From positions 1,116,001 to 1,180,000 of the forward strand of contig QVLQ01000031.1 in NCBI GenBank assembly GCA_003545705.1: a stretch of 64,000 bases of DNA, in the 5' to 3' direction. The notes under the pieces were generated by a model that ran no database searches, was not told the DNA's origin, and saw only the letters and a list, made by a program, of their open reading frames with translations. The first letter of the stretch is position 1; each line of letters begins with the position of its first letter. Positions 32,669-45,100 of the stretch are shown piece by piece. The translations under genes and the position numbers were made by a program. This stretch comes from Acidomyces sp. 'richmondensis' (taxonomy: Eukaryota; Ascomycota; Dothideomycetes; Mycosphaerellales; Teratosphaeriaceae).

Positions 32669-34428
32669 ATGGCGCCTCGAAACGATACGAAAGATGGCGC
32701 AAACGGCTCAGATGAGCCCAAACCTGAGAGAGGCTTTGCCACCCTTGCGACTTTAACGTAAGATCATATCGACAATCCGTGCAGGAGGAATTTGATGCCT
32801 CTCGACGACATACTGATATTTTGGCAGAATCGGCACGAAAGCGATGGTAGAAAAGGTAAACTTTGCGGCCCAACACTTGATCTGGCGGCAACGCAAGATC
32901 AAGCATGGGCTTCTTTCCTCCATGCCCAGTGACATATTTTGTGATGGATATCATGATCTGGCTAACACATCCGAAATAGGACGGTGAGAAACGCTGCGCG
33001 GAGATTTTGTCAATCCAGACTCGCAAAGGTCAGCCGACATTTTATGTCCACTACGAAGAATTCAACAAGCGTCTTGATGAGTGGATTCGCGCCGACCGTA
33101 TCGATCTCTCGCAAGAAGTCGAGTGGCCGTTGCCCGAGAAACCCGATTCGAAAACCAAGCAAAAGACGTCAAAAGCACAGCCCGTCTCCAAAACCGACTC
33201 CTTACATCCCACTAAGTCGCAAAAGCGACCGCGATCTGCGACTGCAACTCGAGAGCCGTCCGAGGCACCGCTCGATATATCGGCAAAGACGTCCAGGAGA
33301 TCTTCGCAACAAGGTGGCAAGGAGAATCGGGATCCAACGGTGACGATTGCCACCGAAGATCTTGATGGAACGCCGCAGCCTGAGGATGGATCTACGATTG
33401 ACCTGGTTGACATGCAAGAAGCTGCAGCCGCGGCCAAGTCTGCCAATCAAAACGCGCCTTACAGCCGTGAGGAGGAGATTGAGAAGTTACGCACCGGTGG
33501 CAGCATGACGCAAAACCAAACCGAGATTAGTCGGGTTCGCAACCTGGAGCGGATTCAGATGGGCGAGTACGAGATAGAACCTTGGTACTTCTCACCATAC
33601 CCCGCCGAGTTCACCGACATCGACATGGTGTATATCTGCGAATTCTGCCTCTGTTACTTCGGGAGCAACACGCAATTCAAACGGCACCGCAAGAAGTGCA
33701 CGCTCGTCCATCCTCCCGGCAACGAGATCTACCGTGACGATAACGTTTCATTTTTCGAAATTGATGGACGTCGCCAGCGGACGTGGTGTCGCAATCTCTG
33801 TCTCCTTTCTAAACTCTTTCTGGACCACAAGACATTGTATTATGACGTCGATCCCTTCCTCTTTTACTGTATGACATACCGGGACGAGCATGGCCATCAT
33901 TTGGTCGGCTATTTTTCCAAGGAGAAAGAAAGCGCAGAAGGGTATAATGTGGCTTGTATTCTAACTCTTCCGCAACACCAACGGAAGGGCTACGGCAAGC
34001 TGCTCATCCAATTCTCCTACGAACTATCAAAAATCGAGGGCAAGCTGGGCTCCCCCGAAAAGCCTCTTTCTGACTTGGGTCTCCTCTCTTACCGTGCGTA
34101 TTGGCAGGAAGTTATCGTTGACCGCCTCCTCCACCGGGAGGAAGAAGGGACACCGATCATGTCCATCGAGGACCTCGGACAGTCTTTGGCGATGACGACC
34201 AATGATGTTCTGCACACTCTTCAAAACCTCAATATGCTGCGATATAGCAATAAAAATCATGTCATTGTGTTGACAGAGGCGGTGGTGGAGCAGAGGCGGC
34301 GGCAGAAGGAGAAGGACGAGAAGCGGAAGCGAGAAACCGGGAAGGAGAGGCCATTCATCGATCCGGATCGTTTGATCGGGTGGAAGCCACCCGTCTTCAC
34401 CGCTGCAGCTAGAACGTGGAATTGGTAG
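32669..34428 (+). CDS. ESA1: MYST histone acetyltransferase Esa1 (NuA4 catalytic subunit)
   Basis: Acetylates histone H4 and H2A tails as the catalytic subunit of NuA4. Three exons: 32669-32757, 32828-32855 (28 nt) and 32980-34428; about 521 aa. Splicing assembles the chromo-barrel domain: IGTKAMVEKDGEKRCAEILS, then GQPTFYVHYEEFNKRLDEWI. A disordered linker follows (about 90-200). The MYST domain carries a C2HC zinc finger (C259, C262, H275, C279), the active-site cysteine C365 in YNVACILTLP, the acetyl-CoA loop QRKGYGKLL (about 373-381) and the general base E399 in PEKPLSDLGLLSYRAYW. The protein ends WKPPVF...RTWNW as in fungal Esa1. Without the 28-nt exon the barrel is broken, so that exon is well supported. 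Confidence 0.94.
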
Positions 34429-34657
34429 GCGTTGGCGGTTATTTCGTACAAGGCAAACACAAATGTGGGTGGAAATATGCCGTTGAATTGAATTAGCGTG
34501 GCGTTTGTTTTACGGAATGAATAGATACCCATGATTATTTACTCGGCGTTTGAGGCACCGTATGGGGAAGAGGTTGGAAGTGCATTTGCAGATGGACCAC
34601 CTGATGAAAGCAATAAACCTCCATTAAATCTCTGATTGATCGCGATCTTCCACACTT

Positions 34658-35260
34658 TTAGAATGCGCATTCTTCTCGCATTTTTTTCGCCTCCTTCTGC
34701 GCCTTATCCCACTCTTTCTGTTCGACTACAAAGTCATTCTTGAGCTTTAAATATTTCTCGTTGTCCAAACATCGCCTCCAAACTTCCATGAACACCTCCC
34801 TAGCCCCCAGCTTCTCTGTCCTACCCTCATGATCAACACTTTTGGGCAGCTCCCTCCGTTCGCCGCTATCCCCATCCCTCTCAGTTTCCCGCGTGGTACG
34901 ATCGTACTTTCTTCCTCCCTTATGATTCGCGTAACGTGTCGCCCTCGTCATCCCCATCTGGATGAACTTTCGCGCCATGTCCGCTCCCACCAAATCCCCG
35001 GCTTCCACATAGTATTCGAATGCGGAAAAGAGAGTTTGGGACGATCGAGTGGCAATCAGGATCGTTTTAAACCGCCAATGGGGAAGCAAGATGGATTTGT
35101 ACGGTTCGAACGTCAGAACCCCCCGTTCGCCACGAGCTATCCGATACGACATCCGAAGATTTTTCGAGGCTATAGCGGGCGCCGGCCAGGATCGTGGTGT
35201 TTCCGTCGGGCCTGTTTCCACCCCTGCGGAAATCTGTGGTGTAGTTTTCTCGTGTGGCAT
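34658..35260 (-). CDS. DUF4385 family protein
   Basis: Conserved protein of unknown function, intronless, 200 aa. The recognisable family core is RIARGERGVLTFEPYKS, LLPHWRFKT, then a helix with AFEYYVEAGDLVGADMARKFIQMG and TRATRYANHKGGRKYD. A charged insertion or linker (about 125-155) precedes a C-terminal helix with REVFMEVWRRCLDNEKYLKLK. No signal peptide or membrane segment is seen. Family members occur in fungi, bacteria and viruses, but no reaction is established to my knowledge. Convergent with ESA1. Confidence 0.85.
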   Translation of the reverse strand: MPHEKTTPQISAGVETGPTETPRSWPAPAIASKNLRMSYRIARGERGVLTFEPYKSILLPHWRFKTILIATRSSQTLFSAFEYYVEAGDLVGADMARKFIQMGMTRATRYANHKGGRKYDRTTRETERDGDSGERRELPKSVDHEGRTEKLGAREVFMEVWRRCLDNEKYLKLKNDFVVEQKEWDKAQKEAKKMREECAF

Positions 35261-36257
35261 TTTACTTTACTTCATCGCGGAACCGTCCGTTCGTGTTTCT
35301 GTAATCGGTGTGGGCCCGATGTAAGAGCCTTTTTGCAGTCCAAGAGGCATGAACATGCTTCCAACGATCCCTTGGCTATGTCTGTGGAGGATTGACACGT
35401 GGAAAGACCGTTTCGTGCGCTTGACCTGCAGATTGTTGGCTGAGGCCTCGAAGATATATATGGATGACGATGTTGAGTCCGGGGAGTTCGACAAATTCGG
35501 GTTCACCACGCCCATAAGGCGAGCTGCGCTCAATTGGGTCACCACCTCCTCACAAACCACTATCGGAGGGCAGCGATAATATGTATTCAGCTTCACAGAA
35601 GGCCTCTGAGTTGGATCTTGCCCTGGGATTGTACAAAATGGCTTCATCGCCAGATCGGCATAGTCCCGCACTGAGACATAACATGAAAGATGGGAAGGAT
35701 CAGATGCTTCAAAACACGTGACCAGAGCCTAAAAGTTGTCACGCTCATCGTGTTTACATCGTGCTAGTTATAACTCATCATGAGCGACTCAAAATTGGAG
35801 CGCGATTAAACATGATGAAGTGCGATCAAATTCGCATGCTTATGAGAGCGGACTGTTTTCCTTTGCCATGGTTCCTCCGACCTTGGAGCCTGTTCTGTGT
35901 AGAAATTTCAGAAAGAGTCTATATTGCTGTATCATAACGCCGTACTCCTCGCTGCGAGCATCTTGGGTATCCTTCCGACAAAGGTCTACAAAGTACAGAC
36001 CACACATCATACACCCCCCACCAACCCTCCCCCAACATAAAATGAAGAGAAAAAAGGAAAAAAAAGAAAAAAAAAGATAGATAGAAAAGGGTGCATTACA
36101 TTTTGATCTTTTCCGTTTTTCCCATCAAGTCATTACCATTCCCCACCTTTCCTGTCTCTCAGCCAGAATTATGATCACGGAAGGCCAGAAGTTGAAGAAT
36201 TAGAATCCTCCCTCTCCCTTTTGATTTTTCGTGGTTCTTTTTCTCCAATGCGCCTTA
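35261..36257. other. Intergenic region with purine-rich tract
   Basis: Upstream of the DUF4385 gene and downstream of the Zn2Cys6 gene. A nearly pure A/G tract lies at about 36041-36089. No gene recognised; a minus-strand frame over 35267-35671 has no family resemblance. Confidence 0.5.
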
Positions 36258-38852
36258 TCATTGAAAATTGTAATACATCCCACCACCCTGACTATGCCCA
36301 AAATGGTTGTTGGGCGCCACGTAAAAATTTTGGTATGGATGCTGCGGCAGATTGAAGTCGGCTTGCTTGTACATGGGATTTGGTATACCCGCTGGCAGCT
36401 TCTGCGCCGGAGTAGTATGCTGTGATTGTGGCGTTGGCTGTAGAGCTTGCGGAGCGGAGATCGGCATCTGCGACATCGATGTTTGTAAATTTTGCGGCGG
36501 AGTGCTTTGGTGGCCAAAGTCCGGAAAACCCTGCTGGAGCTGCATACCATGTGCACTGTGTCCTTGCTCGTGTAGCTGCCTTTTCTGGGCGTCCTGCGCC
36601 TCTTTCTGTTGCCGCGCTGCGGTGTGGGTTTGGGCGAGTTGGTGGGCAGACGGCTCTTCGTTCCATCTCCATTTCTCTTTCAGCTCCTTATAGACGAACC
36701 CAATGCGCCAGCCAGTCTCCTTGTTGATTCTCTCAAATATCTGAAGGACTTCTTCCTGTTCACGACGGTCGGTGAGGACTTCTGCAGCATGAGCAAGAGA
36801 GCGAATTGCGACCGAGGCGACGCCCCTGTGGGCGTGATTAGCAAAAATCGGACGACCCGAGTGAGGAAAGCATTACTCACCGATCTTTCACGTGAGCCAC
36901 AATACCACAGACCATCCGCGAATGCAGTCTCTGCAACTCCATCATCTCGTAATTTTCCGGTCCGTAATAAGGATGCGTCTGCGCCATCAAGAGCTGCGCA
37001 GTGTGGAAGAACAGCCTCGCAACAATAGTGGTCCGCTTAATCAACCATATTTCGGGAAATGCTGATTTCGAGCTCGTCTGGTTTGGGTGGACATACGCCA
37101 TCGGTTGCATCGTCCGCGGGATCCCATCGCTCCATGCATCAATGAGAGCCTTCAGCCTCGTCCACTCCTCACATCTCTGCTGTGCCCGCAATTGTTGGTC
37201 GCGGGGGTCCGACTCGGGATGTCGTGGGATGGTGGCTCGAAAATTGCAGACTTTGCCCATGATGTATAGCATCCGGTGTGTCCACACTTCCTCCCGCCCA
37301 TTATGAATCTCACGGGTGAAATCCATGTCGAGACCCCACTCGTCGGGATCCCAGGCAACCTGCCAATTGAAGTGCAAGCAGCTCAGCACTTCAAGTCCGA
37401 CATTCAGCCAAAAGCACGCGGCGCCAATGCCCTGAGCACGAGCATTCCATCCACACTCCTTGATCAGGGCGCGAGCGCCTGCGATGTGGTTCATCCTCTG
37501 CAATGCCCGCTCCGACATGATCTCGTACACATTGAGAATCACGGCTGTTGTGGCGCAGATGATGGTGTCTCGATTCGGGTTTTGTAAGTTCTTCAGCAGA
37601 TACCGGGTGGCCGTGTCGTAGTAATGCAAAGCCTTCTCCTCGTTGTAAGCAGAGTTGACCAGAGTCAGATGCCGAGCTCCACAAGCCAGGAAAGCGTTCA
37701 AGAGCATTGGCTCGGATAGCGCGTGGAACGGAAGGAGTCGAGAGAAATGCTTGAGTGGATCCATGCTGTCCATCCATATGCCGACTTCTTCCACGAACAC
37801 CTGCATAAACAGCGTCTCTTCTGGATTGTCGATATATTCTCTCTTCTCCGATTCCAGCCCCTGAATGTCGGTTTGCGTCGTCTGATAGCTGGCAACCGAA
37901 GCTTGCCCAACCGTGCTCGCGGCCCCGGAGTTGCTGAAGTGCGTGTTGTTGGTTGAGCTCGAATTCGGTGGGTGTGGCTGGAAGACGGTCAGGTCTGGTT
38001 TGATCTGAGCCTCGTACATGCTTGTCATCTCCGGGTGCTGCTGGTGGTGTCTACGAACGGTTCCGGGAGTATTCCTTGTATTGGCGGCAGAGACTGATGC
38101 ATCAGAGCCGGCGCAGCCGGCGCACTCGTCGCAAACGCGTATGTTGCGTTCTGCCCGTTGTGCACCCGCCGCGAGACCTCTTCATCATACCGTCTGTATC
38201 TTTCCAAACCTCCCTGATACTCGCTTGCAATCTCACGCGATTCATCCGAGAACTCGACGAACCAGGCATCAGTGCCGTGCCGTGTGACGATTCGGGGCGG
38301 TTGCTCTACCCAAGTGTCGATGAAGTTAAGCCTCACTCCGCGCTTGCATGTCCGATTGCTCTTCTTGCAGTTGTTGCAGCTGGGAAGCCCTTCGTCGCAC
38401 TTCAAGTGTCGCTCCCGGCAGGTGAGACACCCCGTCCGCACTCTCTTGGCCTTTGCAGCCGCTCCGTCCCCGTCCTTCTCGCCATCGCCAATGCTCATCA
38501 CATCCGCCTTACTGTCCGCTCGCGGTCCCACCCGTCTGACTTTCTTCGGTGGTTTGCAGCCGCCGAGGCTGGATGAATCCTTGCGCTTCTGCCCGGCGGG
38601 CTCGACCTGATCGCCACCGGATGCGGGATCGGAGGACGTGGGGGAGATGGAGTTGCTGTGGTATATCGCATACGATGGGTCAAAGCCCGGCTGCAGGAAC
38701 GCAGTCTGGTCGGTTATCGAGGCCAGCGTGATTTCGGCGTGGCTCGCGGGCCACGGGAGGGTCGGTCGAAACGATGGTGCATGAAAATGGACGGTGTTGG
38801 GCTTGAACGTCAAAGTCACCCGAACGTCTCGGTGATGGGGGAGGATGAGCAC
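36258..38852 (-). CDS. Zn2Cys6 fungal transcription factor
   Basis: Fungus-specific DNA-binding regulator; its targets cannot be told from sequence. Modelled exons: about 38137-38852, about 36881-38050 and 36258-36825, about 817 aa. Exon 1 encodes a disordered N-terminus and the zinc cluster CLTCRERHLKC, DEGLPSC, NNC, KKSNRTC (C-x2-C-x6-C-x6-C-x2-C-x6-C), preceded by the basic KAKRVRTG. The LNFIDTWVEQPP and SDESREIASEY segments follow. Exon 2 encodes the helical fungal transcription-factor regulatory domain (for example LLNAFLACGARHLTLVN and RDTIICATTAVILNVYE). Exon 3 ends in a Q/P-rich tail. The exon 2/3 junction is firm; the exon 1/2 junction is uncertain, because the required donor (GTTTGC) is weak and a small indel is an alternative. 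Confidence 0.82.
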
Positions 38853-39977
38853 GTCAAGGGTCTGGCGACGCTGCGGAGAAGTTGAGCGATGCGTCTGATG
38901 TTTGGCGTCGCCAAGTTGCGCATGAGATTGCCGTCAAGTTTTCCTCAGGTTTCGTCAAGTTTGCGCCACCTATGTCGCCTACGCCGTCGTTGCCGCCTTT
39001 GGCAACGCCTCCTCTACCGATGAATCGAGTCTACACGGCTGGCGTGGCGTTGTGTGGTCGCCGCGCGAGGACCTGGCTTCACTCCTCTTTGGATTCGACC
39101 GCGCCGCGACTTGCAACCAAGATACCTCCACAGATGCCTCGACTTGTGCTTCCTTGCAACTACAAAGCAGCCGGAACGGTGTTGCACGGACAGACTGGAG
39201 CAATTGTGCCGACGGACGAGGGCGTGATGGGAAGATGCGTCTTCCAGGATTCCGCGATCACCAATTCGGCGACCATTGGACCACCCGGTTGCGACGCTTG
39301 AACAAGATCGGATTAACGACAGGGATTCCCACTGATTTGCCACCGGGATCAGATGCACGAGCAGCTGGAAGAACTTCTGGATAATACGTGCGGAGGGGGG
39401 AGGGGGGAGGATACATCTATAAGGACATGATGGAGCCCACCTTCGACGGCACTCCGCCTCTGCCTCCTGTTCGAAGGTGAAGTGGATCTGGTGCAGAATC
39501 TGTCACCCACTCGTCTGCGAGGAGAATTGTTTCGCCCAGGCGGGTCTTGCTGCGCCATCTCGTTTAGAGATCCCGACCCTCTGATTGATGGTTGTGGAGT
39601 ATGGCTTGACCCGAAGCCGTTCCCAATCGTCGACCATGGGCCAGGAGTCTAGGGCGTGTTTCGTCGGGGAGAACACGTCCACGGGACAAAGGGAAGCGGG
39701 CGATTCTTCAGATGTTCAGCACTTGATATAGCTGTCAACAATGCCTTCCACGTCGCTCGCGAGAACCTGCCTTAGGCTGCTCGCTGGTGGGGTCGTAAGC
39801 CGGCATCCCCAAGCGCGCTGCATCTTCGCTGCGACTCTCAGGCAAGAGAATCATCAAGCTATCAATGCTCTTGGAAATTGTTCGTGACGACCACCTCGCG
39901 CGGGGTAATGCACGATAACAGTTGCACGTGGCATGTTGACGCTTCTGGGCGGAGCACTTAGGAGTACTTAGTCCTCC
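38853..39977. other. Intergenic region between divergent regulator and transporter genes
   Basis: About 1.1 kb between divergent starts. No gene supported; small open frames here have no recognisable content. Probably carries both promoters. Confidence 0.5.
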
Positions 39978-41747
39978 ATGGCAACGACACGCTACGCGCC
40001 GGTCGCCGGGAACGAGGACGGCGGATTGGGAAGCTCCGGGTCAGGCTCGAGCCAAGGCTCTTCGGGCACAGCGACGCGATTGACTCCCGACGCAGCGTCC
40101 GACGACGAAGACGATGTGTTAGATGATCTCGAAGCCACCGAAGGGTACGAGCTGCAAGCCCTCGGCCGCAAGGGTGGGCGGCAAGGAGGCCCTCCAGGAG
40201 GCCCACCAGACGATGTGCAGAGCCATGCGAGCGCGGAGTCCGATCAAGAGCAGGAAGAGGGCGACGAGAACGGAATTGGGATGAGAAGGAGACGGCGGCG
40301 GTCGAGCCTCGAATCTTTCCAGCTGTACACCCCGGATGAAGAGCGCCGAGTGAAGCGCAAGCTCGACACACGCCTCGTCCTCTTTGTAGCGTTACTCTAC
40401 ATGCTCTCCTTCCTCGATCGATCAAACATCGGGAACGCCAAGATAGCAGGATTGATGGACGACCTCCAGCTCTCCGACGACCAGTACGAGTGGCTTCTGA
40501 CCGCCTTTTACATCATGTACATCTGCTTTGAATGGATGACGCTCTGCTACAAGATCTTCCCGCCACACATCTATATCAGCTGCTGTGTGTGCGCATGGGG
40601 GGTCCTGGCCTCGTTACAGGCGGTCACGTCCAGCTGGCCATTGCTGGTGGTGCTTCGAGCGTTGCTGGGCATCGGAGAAGCTGCTTTCGTAGGAATGCCA
40701 TTCTATCTGTCCTTCTTCTTTCGCAAGGACGAACTGGCATTCCGCATCGGACTCTTTATCTCGGCAGCGCCGCTTGCAACTAGCTTCGCTAGTAGTCTCG
40801 CATGGGCTATAGTAAGCCTCGGCGACAGAACTGGCATCGCTAGTTGGCGACTGCTTTTCCTGATCGAAGGGTTTCCCGCGTGCATTGTGGCGGTCTGGGC
40901 TTGGTGGTGGATCCCGGACAGCCCGTCTACAGCTCGGTGGCTGAACATGCGAGAGCGTAAGATCGCCACGCTGCGGATGCGCAGAGAGACGGTGTCCGAT
41001 GGCTTGTCCGAAAAGAAAATGGCGGAGGACCTGCCACGGCATAATCAAAAATTCAAGTGGAGGGAGGTCGTCAACACTCTGAAGGATCCCAAATCTTATC
41101 TAACGGCCGGCATGTTCTTCTGCTGCAACGTCGCGTTCAGCAGCATGCCGGTTTTCTTGCCGACCATCCTTCATTCCATGGACTTCTCGCGCCTCGCCTC
41201 GCAAGGATTGTCCGCTCCACCATTTCTCTGCGCCTTCGTCGTCGTCCTTCTCACGGCTTTCATATCAGATCACGCCAAGAGCCGAAGCATCCCGATGATC
41301 TTCCATGCGGTCATGGCGATGACGGGCTACATCTTCCTCGCTATTGCGGGCGCCGCGCAGTTCAGTCACGTTTTACGTTATGTCGCGGTCTTCCCGATCT
41401 GTGCGGGATTCTTCTCCGCGGTGACTATTGTGATCACTTGGACGATCAACAACCAAATGTCAGATGAAGGAAAAGGCACAGGCATGGCGGTTTTGAATGT
41501 TATCGGCCAAATGGGCCCGCTGCTCGGCACCCGACTGTACCCGGATAGTGAAGGGCCGTATTATGTGAAAGGGATGAGCGTGTGTGCTGTGGCTATGGCA
41601 ATAGTCGCCGGCCTGGCATTAGCTCTTCGAATAGTTCTGAAAAGGGAGAATGTCCGGCGAAGCATTGCTTGGAATGAGCGGGAGGCTGAAGGTGAGGCGT
41701 TGGTCGGAACTCGACGGCATGGAGAGCCTTTCACGTACATAGTTTGA
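39978..41747 (+). CDS. Major facilitator transporter, Dal5/anion:cation symporter type
   Basis: Membrane permease, intronless, 589 aa. The first 120 residues are a cytosolic, acidic and Gly/Ser-rich tail. Twelve hydrophobic segments follow, starting at RLVLFVALLYMLSFLDRSNIG, which is the signature first helix of the Dal5-like (ACS) subfamily. Other family marks are WLLTAFYIMYICFE, LLVVLRALLGIGEAAF with GMPFYLSFFF, SWRLLFLIEGFPA, WWWIPDSPSTARWL and the ITWTINNQMSDEGKGTGMAVLNVIGQMGPL stretch in helices 10-11. Members carry organic anions such as allantoate, nicotinate or vitamin-like acids; the substrate here is unknown. No metabolic partner gene sits beside it. Confidence 0.9.
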   Translation: MATTRYAPVAGNEDGGLGSSGSGSSQGSSGTATRLTPDAASDDEDDVLDDLEATEGYELQALGRKGGRQGGPPGGPPDDVQSHASAESDQEQEEGDENGIGMRRRRRRSSLESFQLYTPDEERRVKRKLDTRLVLFVALLYMLSFLDRSNIGNAKIAGLMDDLQLSDDQYEWLLTAFYIMYICFEWMTLCYKIFPPHIYISCCVCAWGVLASLQAVTSSWPLLVVLRALLGIGEAAFVGMPFYLSFFFRKDELAFRIGLFISAAPLATSFASSLAWAIVSLGDRTGIASWRLLFLIEGFPACIVAVWAWWWIPDSPSTARWLNMRERKIATLRMRRETVSDGLSEKKMAEDLPRHNQKFKWREVVNTLKDPKSYLTAGMFFCCNVAFSSMPVFLPTILHSMDFSRLASQGLSAPPFLCAFVVVLLTAFISDHAKSRSIPMIFHAVMAMTGYIFLAIAGAAQFSHVLRYVAVFPICAGFFSAVTIVITWTINNQMSDEGKGTGMAVLNVIGQMGPLLGTRLYPDSEGPYYVKGMSVCAVAMAIVAGLALALRIVLKRENVRRSIAWNEREAEGEALVGTRRHGEPFTYIV

Positions 41748-42187
41748 AATGAGCATGTGTTCCGAGCAAGCCTGTATACTCTGTGACGGCTCCCCTTAAA
41801 TCATCTGCGAGTGCGACAACCTGGAGAGGGTGTGACAGGACGAGATATTAGTCGGTTATTCGCATGAAAACCGAGGCGGCGATGTATTGTGGAGCTATAT
41901 CAGCCGTTACCCACCATAGACTTAAACCTTCTCATATTTTGCCTTCTACCTCTCATCTGTTAAGACCATACCATTACTTCCACATGGCAGTTTAATGTAT
42001 ATCCTAGCCCGACATGGGTCATGGAGGCTCAAACACCATACGAATCATACCGGAACTGCTAACTTTGCCGGTGCTACCGGCGGAGTGCGGCCCCGTGGCG
42101 GAGAGATCGGAACGTGGGAAACGACACCGACGCGCCACGTAGCCGTCGCATGGTTCACTACATAATCATCCTCGCGAATCGCATCTG
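41748..42187. other. Intergenic region before FIG4
   Basis: 3' flank of the MFS gene and promoter side of FIG4. No gene or repeat seen. Confidence 0.5.
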
Positions 42188-45100
42188 ATGGATCACTACG
42201 GGCCTGTTGATGCCGGGCCAAGTGCCGACAACGACTATGGCCACCCAGCTTTGCGGTCGTCGTCGCCAGAAGAGAGCCAGAAGCGACCAGCAGTTGGTCC
42301 ACGCAGTCTATCCAAAAGAAGAGAGAAGTCATTCGAGGGAATAGCCAGCGGAGCTAATGATGGAAATAGCGGCGACAGCGTTCAGCACGATCGCCACAGC
42401 CGCCGTCCCAGCGGCAGTAGCCAGGCAGAAGTCTCCTCTGGGAACCTGCCAGCAGTCCATCAGGTAGGAGCCACGGCGGACGAATGGGACCGAGACATGC
42501 CTTTGGATGATGGGCACTTGCGAGAGCGAGCTACCGCGCCTTCGCAGAACATGGGTGGCGGGCCGGCGCAGGCACCGGAGCAGAGACCTCATCGCATGTT
42601 CAGATTCACACTGTATGAGACCAATGTGCGGTATTGGATCACTGGAGCGGATGTTCTGGACAAGAAGTTCAGGCTCCTGCGAATCGAGCGCACGGGGCCG
42701 CCCAGTGAAGTCTCGCTGTTTGAAGACGAAACGATCTATGATCGGGCGCAAATGAAGGAAATTTTGACGAGCATCGACGAAGGGAACAAGCATACTGGTG
42801 GACTACGTATGAAATCAACCTTTTGGGGACTCCTGGGCTTTATCCGGTTCACGGAAGCATACTACATGCTGATCATCACCAAGCGGCAGCAAGTCGCGAC
42901 TATCGGTGGCCACTATGTCTACCAGATTGAAGGCACAGAGCTGGTACCACTGACCACTGGTGCAAGCACGCGGTTCATGCGAGATCGTAATCCAGAAGAG
43001 CTTCGCTTCTTAGGTATTCTCGGCAACTTGGACTTGAATAAGTCATTTTACTTCAGCTACTCATATGACATTACGCACTCACTTCAGAACAATATCATCC
43101 GCCAACGCCGTGCGATCTCACAAGGACAACATCAGATGTCTCCGGACTTCAATAGCATGTTTGTCTGGAACCATCACTTGCTCAAGCAAGCGGTAGCAAG
43201 ATTAAAACATCCATTCGACTGGTGCCTGCCCATCATACATGGTTTTATCGATCAAGCGTCGCTCAACATCTGTGGCCGCAGTATCTACATCACGATCATC
43301 GGCAGACGGTCACGCTTTTTCGCGGGCGCTCGGTTTCTCAAGCGAGGTATCAACGACCTTGGGTATGTGGCCAACGACGTTGAGACCGAGCAGATCGTGG
43401 CCGAGAAGTTGACCACCTCGTTCCACGCACCGGGCCCAAGGCTGTATGCGAATCCCACGTACACATCGTATGTACATCATCGTGGAAGCATACCGCTTTA
43501 TTGGACTCAAGATAATAGCGGTGTTACTCCCAAGCCAGATATCGATCTCAATTTGAGCGACCCTTTCTACCAGCCTGCTGCTCTCCATTTCGATAACCTG
43601 TTTGAACGTTATGGAAATCCAATTTACGTCCTCAACTTGATCAAGGCTCGTGAAAGGACACCGAGGGAGTCCAAATTGCTTCACGAGTATGAAAACTGTA
43701 TCAGATACCTCAATCAATCTCTGCCCGTCGACAAAAAAATCATGTACAAAGCTTTTGACATGAGCCGAGCATCTAAAACTCGCGGTGGAGATGTGATCGG
43801 TAGCCTTGAGGTGATCGGGAGGGAAGTCTTAGAAAAGACGGGATTTTTCCACAACGGCGAATCTGGCTACGACGAACCACAAGTCCAGAACGGCGTAGCA
43901 AGGACTAATTGCATCGATTGCCTGGACCGTACAAATGCTGCACAATTTGTCATTGGCAAACGGGCATTTGCGCTACAACTTAAAGCCCTTGGGGTGTTCG
44001 ATCGGGATGAGATCGATTACGATACAGACGCAGTCAATATCTTCACGCATATGTTCCACGATCATGGTGATACGATTGCCGTACAATATGGTGGCTCACA
44101 TCTGGTTAATACCATGGCTACATACCGCAAGTTGAATCACTGGCAAAGTCAGTCACGGGACATGGTGGAGAGCTTCAAACGGTACTATCACAATTCATTT
44201 CTCGACAGTCAGCGGCAAGAGGCGTACAACCTCTTTTTAGGGAATTATATTTGGGCACAAGGCCAGCCGATGCTTTGGGACTTGACGACCGACTATTATT
44301 TACATCATAGCGACCCCAGAGCATGGCTGGAGCGAATTCGCAGGAATTACGTACATTGGTACACTCCAAAGTTCCTTGAAACGCGCACGATGCCACCAAG
44401 ACCTCGTTTGTCGTCCAAAAAGAATGCCGGAGCGGATGAAGTGGGCGAATACGATGGTTACTGGCTGGAGTGCTACAGGCCAACTGCTTTGTCCTCCCTT
44501 GCGAAAGTGTACTCGTTCCGTCTGAACACAGACACCCGGTTCCTACCCGACCGTTCGCACATCAAGGATGGCAAATACGATTTTAGCCCATTTACACCTC
44601 GGCTCGACCCGCAGAGACAGTCGATCGACTCACCTGACAAGAAAGTCCAGCGAAAGGGCGTTAAGATTCTCGATCCACTGGACTATCAACCGGACACGGC
44701 GTCAAGAGCAGGAGAAGAGAGTACGCGGCAAGTCGGTGAGGATAAACCTGGTATCCTTAGGGAGCCTACTTTCGAGAGAAGTGACAGACCGATGCCACCC
44801 CAGACTGGGGAGAAGCCGATCAAGCCCGCCGATAAAGCGCGAATGCATCTCTGGACTTTGAATCAGTTCCACCACCAATCGCTCCATCCTTCCGTGCCAG
44901 AGAGAGAAGCGGAAGAGTACGAACGCTACATTGCACATCCCCTCAATTTGCCACTTGTGGTCTCCACCGATCTACCGTCAGATGCCAATTTAGATTATGT
45001 AGAGTATGTCCACAAAGCTGGAGGTGGCGAGTTCGACGAATTCAACGAGGAAGACCCGCTTACGGCGGGTATCACCGATCAGGATATGCAGCATTATTGG

